Shown here: positions 1-4,653 of the stretch, piece after piece | How the letters are laid out: each line of letters starts with the position of its first letter | Position numbering within the stretch: the stretch's first letter is position 1 | Assembly: GCA_028717825.1 (NCBI GenBank) | Contig: JAQUNB010000106.1 | Location: 1 to 5,381 of the forward strand | DNA length: 5,381 bases | Origin: Candidatus Omnitrophota bacterium | Lineage (GTDB): Bacteria > Omnitrophota > Gorgyraeia > Tantalellales > Tantalellaceae | Direction of reading: 5' to 3' | Program-made: the position numbers and the translations under genes | The notes under the pieces: model-generated | Told to the model about the DNA's origin: nothing | What the model saw: only the letters and a program-made list of their open reading frames with translations | Database searches by the model: none

Positions 1-767
1 TATCAGATTCTTTTCTTCGAGACCCTATAGCGGGTGCGATTGTCAGCAGTATAAAAAAGAACGTAGATAGGGGCTACAGGAACGTCAGGGCGGATAATGA
101 AGAAAGGGAGAAGAGTGGGTTGTTGTCGGATAGAGGAAACTTCGAATCTATTTCGCAAATTGACCACATAATAAATACTTACGGGGATGTGTTTAACGTA
201 GATATGAGTAAGATAGTAGCGTTGAACCTGATCGGGACTGAAGGCTTGGAGAAGAGTAAGTTTAGTATTTACTATGATGAGGATAGATTATCAGCCGCTC
301 AGGTGACATCTATTAGAAAATATATTGAACTTTTAAAAGATACGTACGGTACGCGTATAGAAGCCAATCCATTTTCTGGGAACAATGGGAAAGAAACCGC
401 AAGGTCTCTTTTTAAGGTGATTCGCCATAAAGATCAAATATCGCATGAAATAGATATTGATGTGAACTTAGGGGGAGACACCCCGGATGAATATATGTTA
501 AAAATAGGTGGAATAATAAATCTTGGCATGGTATTGTCGACTATTCGAGAAGGAGTTACGAAAGAGGCTTTACAAAAAGAATATCCGATTGAGTATGATT
601 TTATCAAAAGACAATATAAGATGCTTTGTAGTGTTGATCTGGACTTAAATAAGTTTAGTGATATTACAAAAAAAATAGTTCTGTACATTCCCGCGGCATA
701 TAAAATGACATACGATCTGAGTAAAAAATATTACGATTTATATGCGAGCCTAATGGAATACGCATAA
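1..767 (+). CDS. Unrecognised protein, 5'-truncated by the window edge
   Basis: The frame is open from base 3 (bases 1-2 end a preceding codon) to the TAA at 765-767, giving 254 visible residues, so the gene begins left of the window. A TTG at 120 has a GGGAG 9 bases upstream and could serve as a start. The upstream codons read like protein (for example DPIAGAIVSSIKKNV), so I prefer a truncated gene. I do not recognise the family. There is no membrane segment in the visible part. The middle looks like mixed alpha/beta (ISHEIDIDVNLGG), and the last 80 residues are rich in helix formers, Lys and Tyr, with one Cys (KMLCSVDLDLN). Sampled lines are about 28-38% G+C, lower than the genes downstream. 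The next gene has its own promoter, so this gene is not obviously co-transcribed with it. No function is assigned. Confidence 0.75.
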   Translation, partial: SDSFLRDPIAGAIVSSIKKNVDRGYRNVRADNEEREKSGLLSDRGNFESISQIDHIINTYGDVFNVDMSKIVALNLIGTEGLEKSKFSIYYDEDRLSAAQVTSIRKYIELLKDTYGTRIEANPFSGNNGKETARSLFKVIRHKDQISHEIDIDVNLGGDTPDEYMLKIGGIINLGMVLSTIREGVTKEALQKEYPIEYDFIKRQYKMLCSVDLDLNKFSDITKKIVLYIPAAYKMTYDLSKKYYDLYASLMEYA

Positions 768-809
768 GATATTGGAATGTTAAACAAAAAAAACGAATAA
801 CGGTAAATA

Positions 810-837
810 TTGACACGCATTTATGGCGGAGTATAAT
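810..837 (+). promoter_or_regulatory. Sigma70-type promoter of the lipoprotein gene
   Basis: The -35 box TTGACA (810-815) and -10 box TATAAT (832-837) both match the consensus exactly and are separated by 16 bp. The expected transcription start is near 844, leaving a leader of about 70 bases before the ATG at 913. The leader is AT-rich (a run around 864-876 reads GAAAAATTTTTTG) and ends in a strong ribosome site. Such a promoter implies high constitutive expression under a housekeeping sigma factor. No operator-like repeat is evident around it. Confidence 0.85.
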
Positions 838-895
838 AAAATTTCGGATAGTTAGTCTTTTTGAAAAATTTTTTGTTTCTTTATTGAAATGTTTT

Positions 896-903
896 AAAGG
901 AGG
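896..903 (+). promoter_or_regulatory. Strong Shine-Dalgarno site of the lipoprotein gene
   Basis: AAAGGAGG lies 9 bases before the ATG at 913, a near-perfect anti-16S match. It fixes the start codon of the lipoprotein. Together with the consensus promoter it suggests an abundant product. Confidence 0.85.
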
Positions 904-912
904 CGCGAGCTA

Positions 913-1395
913 ATGATAAAGAAAAGATTGTATATTTTACTGCCCGTTGTTCTATTGGTGGTTTCCGGTTGCGCTACCGCGACTACTAAAAAAGTGAACG
1001 CGCTGGAAAATAAGGCCGCCGCGATAGAAGAGAAACTTTCTACGCTTGAGCAGAGACAGGCCGCTGTCGAGAATCAGAGCGGAGAATCCCGCGAGTCGGT
1101 CGGTTATGTAAAAGGGAAACTGGAAGGTATACCGCACGGTCCGTCTACGGTGGTTGTCACGGGCAATGAAGGATATCTCTATAAGTCCGATGCGTCGGCT
1201 CTTACTCCGAAAGATATTCAGCTTGCTTTAAAGGATGCCGGCTTCTATAACGGTGCGATCGATGGTGAAATCGGTAAAAATACCAAGAAAGCGATAAAAG
1301 ATTTCCAAAAGGCCAACGGCTTGCAAGTTGACGGCACGGTGGGCCCCAAGACAAAAGAGTTGCTTTTACGGTACTTAAAGCAAGGCGCGAGATAA
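913..1395 (+). CDS. Lipoprotein with coiled coil and C-terminal peptidoglycan-binding domain
   Basis: This 160-residue protein has a type II signal peptide: positive MIKKR, hydrophobic residues 6-17, then lipobox VSGC with Cys20 as the predicted lipidated residue. Residues 28-52 form a short coiled coil, with V28, L31, A35, I38, L42, L45, Q49 and V52 on a heptad pattern. A Gly/Ser/Pro-rich linker (about 56-95) leads to a PG_binding_1 type domain at about 97-155. That domain has the family hallmarks: a helix starting LTPKDIQLALKDAGFY, the turn GAIDGEIG, KKAIKDFQKANGLQVDG, then TVGPKTKELL. Members of this family bind peptidoglycan non-covalently. The inferred role is to tether a membrane to the cell wall, like Lpp or Pal by analogy only, perhaps as an oligomer through the coiled coil. 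The start is set by AAAGGAGG and the lipobox position. The gene appears monocistronic, with its own promoter and a strong downstream terminator. Confidence 0.92.
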   Translation: MIKKRLYILLPVVLLVVSGCATATTKKVNALENKAAAIEEKLSTLEQRQAAVENQSGESRESVGYVKGKLEGIPHGPSTVVVTGNEGYLYKSDASALTPKDIQLALKDAGFYNGAIDGEIGKNTKKAIKDFQKANGLQVDGTVGPKTKELLLRYLKQGAR

Positions 1396-1404
1396 ATATA
1401 ATCG

Positions 1405-1419
1405 ACCGCGTGACGCGGT
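1405..1419 (+). terminator. Weak hairpin just after the lipoprotein stop codon
   Basis: ACCGCG (1405-1410) pairs with CGCGGT (1414-1419) across a 3-base loop and is followed by ATCTTTT. The stem is GC-rich but short and the T-tract is poor. It could be a weak terminator or a 3'-end stabiliser ahead of the much stronger hairpin about 90 bases further on. Confidence 0.35.
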
Positions 1420-1488
1420 ATCTTTTCGACGGAATAACGCGAAATAATGATCATTTAAGCGTTTTAAAGGCGGCGTTTTGAATAAAGT

Positions 1489-1563
1489 TCTGGCACGCCA
1501 TAAAAAAAGGTCCCTGTTATTGCAGGGACCTTTTTTTATGGCTGACGGAGGGAGAGGCGCAAG
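1489..1563 (+). repeat. Direct repeat, copy 1 (terminator block plus purine-rich tail)
   Basis: Bases 1506-1563 match 1681-1738 at 57 of 58 positions (T1515 versus A1690). A further 7 bases, TCTGGCA (1489-1495), also match (1675-1681) if copy 2 lacks 11 bases present here (1496-1506). The match covers the terminator hairpin and about 26 bases beyond it (ATGGCTGACGGAGGGAGAGG and a few more). Shared bases outside the hairpin indicate common descent, not two terminators evolving alike. Confidence 0.9.
1497..1542. terminator. Strong bidirectional Rho-independent terminator
   Basis: A perfect 20-bp inverted repeat has arms 1497-1516 and 1523-1542 around a 6-base loop TTATTG. The core stem is GGTCCCTG/CAGGGACC, flanked by A7 on the left and T7 on the right. 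It therefore has the hallmarks of an intrinsic terminator on both strands. On the + strand it ends the lipoprotein transcript about 100-140 bases after its stop. It would also block antisense transcription coming from the right. Confidence 0.9.
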
Positions 1564-1590
1564 TAAGATAAAAATAGGAGCGCCGAATCA

Positions 1591-1615
1591 CAACCTTTGC
1601 CGGAGGCAAAGGTTG
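1591..1615. repeat. Perfect 11-bp hairpin between the two repeat copies
   Basis: CAACCTTTGCC (1591-1601) pairs fully with GGCAAAGGTTG (1605-1615) across a GGA loop. No T-tract follows on the + strand, so it is not a standard terminator. It sits midway between the two terminator blocks and may be part of a structured transcript or a small palindromic insertion. The 3' arm's GGCAAAGGT recurs at 1679-1687, at the entry to repeat copy 2. Confidence 0.7.
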
Positions 1616-1674
1616 ATGCCGGAACGGGCGTGGAAGATCCGACGAAAAGGAGGATCATAGCCCGGAACGGCCTC

Positions 1675-1738
1675 TCTGGCAAAGGTCCCAGTTATTGCAG
1701 GGACCTTTTTTTATGGCTGACGGAGGGAGAGGCGCAAG
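1675..1738 (+). repeat. Direct repeat, copy 2 (shortened terminator block)
   Basis: This is the second copy of the block at 1489-1563, offset by 175 bases. It lacks the 11 bases that complete the left arm in copy 1 and has one substitution (A1690). The purine-rich tail after the hairpin is identical to copy 1 up to base 1738, then the sequences diverge. Confidence 0.9.
1684..1711 (+). terminator. Second, weaker Rho-independent terminator
   Basis: GGTCCC (1684-1689) pairs with GGGACC (1699-1704), followed by T7 (1705-1711). The substitution at 1690 and loss of the left A-tract reduce the perfect stem from 20 bp to 6 bp and remove the bidirectional design, leaving a + strand terminator only. 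It would back up copy 1 or end a short transcript started between the copies. Confidence 0.6.
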
Positions 1739-1793
1739 AAATAGAGCAATTGAACAATGGAAAGTTGAGCAATAGGCGAGGGTATCGCAAGGT

Positions 1794-1904
1794 TCAATTA
1801 CGTTCCGATGCTCCAATCGCCAATACTCTAATGTTCTTAGCTATGGTTACCCCTGTAATATTTCCCCTTCCTTTTGAAATAACATGTTTTACAGGTATAC
1901 TTCT
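1794..1904 (-). pseudogene. Possible minus-strand coding remnant, no start codon
   Basis: On the minus strand a 36-codon frame runs from 1904 to a TGA at 1794-1796, entered directly after an in-frame TAA (1905-1907). It reads like protein (GNITGVTIAKNIRVLAIGA) but contains no ATG, GTG or TTG start, so it cannot be an intact gene. I do not recognise a family. It may be the decayed tail of a gene or simply a chance open stretch. Confidence 0.2.
1874..1901 (+). promoter_or_regulatory. Candidate promoter of the DUF2339-M48 operon
   Basis: TTGAAA (1874-1879) and TATACT (1896-1901) each match the sigma70 consensus at 5 of 6 positions, with a 16-bp spacer as in the promoter at 810-837. Transcription would start near 1908, giving a leader of about 70 bases. 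A perfect 12-bp palindrome TTCTTTAAAGAA (1901-1912) covers the expected start site, and AACATGTT (1881-1888) lies in the spacer. Either could bind a regulator, but both may be chance in AT-rich DNA. Confidence 0.45.
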
Positions 1905-1978
1905 TTAAAGAATTCAACCGTTAGGAAAGCCCTAAAAAAGCAAAAAGTCACTGATCTTGCGAATGGGAGGATAGATAT

Positions 1979-4642
1979 ATGAAAAAATGCCCCAAATGCG
2001 GGAAAAAGTACGACGATTCATGGCAAGTCTGTCTGTCGTGCAATGTTAACTTGGTAGACCCCGAGCGGGATGCTTTAAAAGAAAAAATGCTTAACGATAT
2101 TGCTACCGAGATGCGGCTTCTTAAGGAAAACATTAACCGTTCCGTTGAAAGAATTGACGCCATTGAGTCTCAAATTAAGATGATAAGAGCGGGAGAAATT
2201 CCTAAAGAGGGAAGTGCGCAGGAAGCAAAAACACCTGATTTTCAAAAAGAAGATTTTAATGTTACGCGGTTATTTGTTGACGAGCCCCAAGAGAAGCACA
2301 AAAAAGAGAAAGTTGGCCATAAAGAAGAACAAAAAACATATTCTCTCTTTAAGGAAGAAAAGACCAAAAAACCTGCCGGAGGGAATTTCGAACAAGTTCT
2401 AGGGGGTAAATGGTTCAATAAGCTCGGGACGTTCGCGGTGGTTATCGGCGTCACACTTTTGATAGGCTATTCTTTTAGATATTTCGGGCCGGTGTTCAAG
2501 ATCTTGACCGGTTACATTTTGGGCGGCGGGTTGGTCCTCTTTGGGGTATATACAGAAAAAAAGGAAAATTTCTCGGTGTACGGCAAAACCCTGATCGGCG
2601 GGGGTTGGGCACTTAATTATTTCACGACATTCGCGATACACCATGTGCCGGCTGTGAGTTTGGTAAAGGATCCTTTTATCGGTTTTCTGCTTTTAATGGC
2701 AGCCGCGGTCGCGGCAGTCGTGCATATATGCAGATATAAGTCCCAAGTGGCGACGGCCTTCGCGTATCTACTGATATTTATCACGCTGATGATGCAGCCG
2801 CTTACGGGTTACACGATGGGCGCGCTTATCCTGGTGGCGTTATCGTTCATTTATTTTATGCACAAATACCGGTGGAACGGTTTTGTCATATACGGGATGG
2901 TAATGAGTTATGTATCATATATGAATTTTTTGGCGAAATCCCCAAAAACACCCATAACAGATGTCACTTTCTATATAGTTTTTTCTTACCTTATCATTTA
3001 CTGGCTGATCTTTACGTTAGCCGCTCTTATCATGAAGCCCGCCGCCAGCGGGTCGAAAGACAGCGTTGGCGACAGGGCCTTGGTGCTTGTCGTAAATTCT
3101 TTAGCGGCGATGGTCTCGGGCGGGATGTTGATAGGGAACGGCTTCGACAAATATAGATTTATCATGATCGGCGCGGCGGTCTTTTTATACATAGTCCTGA
3201 CCGTAGGCACGTTCATGGCCAAGAAAAGGGATGTATATGTGGTAAGTTCGACTTTTGCGGCGGGTCTTGCGGCCCTCTTCATAACTCTGAAATTCTCAGG
3301 ATATTATTTGACCGTAGCGTACATTATCCTGGCGCAGGTTATTTTGCTGGCGGGCCTCCTCTTAAAAGAGTCATATTGGCGGAAATTGGCCGCGGGCTTT
3401 TTGGTCTTTATCTTTATCAAATTGATCATTGTCGATTCTTTCTTGTATGGGGCAGTCGCCGCGGCAGCTCAAGTTAAGCCTCAAGTCGTTTTCCGTAATT
3501 TAAACGCAAGGACCATACTTTTTGCTTTCGGTTTTATCTTTTTCCTTTTGAACCATACTTTGTATCTGATCGGGAGGAAAAGGAACGTTATCCCGGAAAA
3601 TGAAGATGGCTGGATAAAAATAGTTTCATATGCTTACCCGGCGATCTTCGCGATGGGGACATGGCTGGATCTGCCGAAAGTGTTAACCGGGCCGACATGG
3701 GCGATCTACGGGGTAATAATGCTGCAATTAGGCTCGTCAAAGAACAATATACACCAGCGGGCGCAGGGAGCGTTTTTTACAATAGGCGCGTTTGTAAGGC
3801 TCCTTATGTCGAATATGACGATAACGGGAGGCGTTTTTTGTTTAAGTTACAGGCTTTTGACGGTTGTGCCGGTACTTGTTATGCTGTATTATTGCCAATT
3901 GCTTTTGGAGGAAAAGACCGCCGCCGGTGATCTAAAAGAAAACGAGAAAAAATGGGGCATAGTCTATCCGTATATGATATTTGTTCTCGTAATGCTCTTA
4001 TTCCGTTTTGAACTGCATCAAAACATGGTGGCGCCCGTGTGGGCCGCAGTGTCTGTCGCTTATCTTTTGGCGGTTGTATTCACGGGCAAAAGATATTATT
4101 TATCGATAGCAGGGATTGCCGCTATAAGCGCCGCGGTAAGATGTATCGCCGTGAATATCGTCCAGACAAAGTACTTGGCCATTTTTGACAGCAATATCAT
4201 CTTTTCAGCCGCGACTATTGTTCTCCTATACGCATCTAATAGCATCTGCAATGTTAGGCGCGATATCCTGGAAAAAAATGCCGAAAATGAGGGAACAATA
4301 AAAAGATTATTTACTAGCTCTACGATGGTTTACGCCTTGGCGGCCAGCGCGACATTAACGGTGCTCATCATCGCGAAGACGGCTGGTGTTTATATGACCG
4401 CAAGCCTCGGGCTGGAAGGCTTAGTATTATGCATCGCCGGATTTTTGTTCAAAGAGAGATATTGGCGTGTCTCGGGCTTGGTAGTTTTGATCGCGGCGCT
4501 GGCGAAGATATTTCTGGTAGATCTCAGGCACCTTGAAACGATCTATTATATTTTATCGTTAATCGGGATGGGGATAATTTTGCTTTTCGTTTCGTACATA
4601 TACACAAAGTACAAAAGCAAAATAGAAAGTTTCTACAAGTAG
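1979..4642 (+). CDS. DUF2339 family polytopic membrane protein with N-terminal zinc ribbon
   Basis: 887 residues; GGGAGG at 1965-1970 sets the ATG. Residues 4-21 form a zinc ribbon (CPKC, then CLSC). Residues 31-70 are a charged helix, probably a coiled coil, followed by a Lys/Glu-rich linker to about 135. These parts are presumably cytoplasmic. The DUF2339 signature follows at 139-165 (LGGKWFNKLGTFAVVIGV), and about 25 hydrophobic segments fill the rest to residue 874. The C-terminal KERYWR, then KIFLVDLRHLETIYYILSLIG, is also typical of the family. The motif K-E-x-Y-W-R with K-x4-D 18 residues later occurs at 463-486 and 825-848. Degenerate R-x4-N versions sit at 607-612 and 721-726, suggesting an internally duplicated module. 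The biochemical function of DUF2339 proteins is not established to my knowledge; an envelope role is inference. The M48 protease gene starts 11 bases downstream, so the two are probably co-transcribed. Confidence 0.9.
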   Translation: MKKCPKCGKKYDDSWQVCLSCNVNLVDPERDALKEKMLNDIATEMRLLKENINRSVERIDAIESQIKMIRAGEIPKEGSAQEAKTPDFQKEDFNVTRLFVDEPQEKHKKEKVGHKEEQKTYSLFKEEKTKKPAGGNFEQVLGGKWFNKLGTFAVVIGVTLLIGYSFRYFGPVFKILTGYILGGGLVLFGVYTEKKENFSVYGKTLIGGGWALNYFTTFAIHHVPAVSLVKDPFIGFLLLMAAAVAAVVHICRYKSQVATAFAYLLIFITLMMQPLTGYTMGALILVALSFIYFMHKYRWNGFVIYGMVMSYVSYMNFLAKSPKTPITDVTFYIVFSYLIIYWLIFTLAALIMKPAASGSKDSVGDRALVLVVNSLAAMVSGGMLIGNGFDKYRFIMIGAAVFLYIVLTVGTFMAKKRDVYVVSSTFAAGLAALFITLKFSGYYLTVAYIILAQVILLAGLLLKESYWRKLAAGFLVFIFIKLIIVDSFLYGAVAAAAQVKPQVVFRNLNARTILFAFGFIFFLLNHTLYLIGRKRNVIPENEDGWIKIVSYAYPAIFAMGTWLDLPKVLTGPTWAIYGVIMLQLGSSKNNIHQRAQGAFFTIGAFVRLLMSNMTITGGVFCLSYRLLTVVPVLVMLYYCQLLLEEKTAAGDLKENEKKWGIVYPYMIFVLVMLLFRFELHQNMVAPVWAAVSVAYLLAVVFTGKRYYLSIAGIAAISAAVRCIAVNIVQTKYLAIFDSNIIFSAATIVLLYASNSICNVRRDILEKNAENEGTIKRLFTSSTMVYALAASATLTVLIIAKTAGVYMTASLGLEGLVLCIAGFLFKERYWRVSGLVVLIAALAKIFLVDLRHLETIYYILSLIGMGIILLFVSYIYTKYKSKIESFYK

Positions 4643-4653
4643 AGGGGATAGCG

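Larger units (their letters stand above)
1396..1978. other. 583-base intergenic region between the lipoprotein and DUF2339 genes
   Basis: No convincing gene is present. In order it holds: a small hairpin just after the lipoprotein stop (1405-1419); a ribosome-site-like 15-mer (1461-1475); a strong bidirectional terminator (1497-1542); an 11-bp hairpin (1591-1615); a second stem-forming stretch (1626-1663); a second, weaker copy of the terminator block (1675-1738); short TTGARCAAT-type repeats (1744-1773); a minus-strand open stretch without a start (1794-1904); and a plausible promoter (1874-1901) for the DUF2339 gene. Two plus-strand open frames cross it (from 1478 and 1597). Both use TTG starts and read straight through terminator hairpins, so I do not call them genes. 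Confidence 0.8.

Noticed and set aside
120..767. Treating the TTG at 120 as the true start of the first gene
   Set aside because: The same frame is open back to the window edge with protein-like codons. A GGGAG upstream makes the TTG possible but a truncated gene is simpler.
1538..1563. Possible tRNA end: the purine-rich tail CGGAGGGAGAGG recalls the reverse complement of a tRNA-Ser acceptor end
   Set aside because: The T-loop sequence TTCGAA and any cloverleaf arms are missing on both strands around both copies, so there is no tRNA and no basis for calling an attachment site.
1478..1660. 60-codon plus-strand open frame with a TTG start and a weak Shine-Dalgarno-like stretch
   Set aside because: It reads straight through the strong terminator and both arms of its 20-bp inverted repeat, and through the 11-bp hairpin. 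The product is low-quality and Arg/Lys-rich with no family resemblance.
1564..1680. c-di-GMP or other known riboswitch in the structured interval
   Set aside because: The stems do not carry the conserved core sequences I know for common riboswitch classes, and a terminator and 240 further bases separate the interval from the next start codon.
1489..1738. CRISPR array or insertion sequence
   Set aside because: Only two repeat copies are present, they contain terminators, and the spacing is 175 bases. No transposase, terminal inverted repeats or target-site duplication is visible.
1597..1908. 103-codon plus-strand open frame with a TTG start
   Set aside because: It starts inside a hairpin arm with no ribosome site, crosses terminator copy 2 and covers the probable promoter of the next gene. 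The predicted peptide has no recognisable domain.
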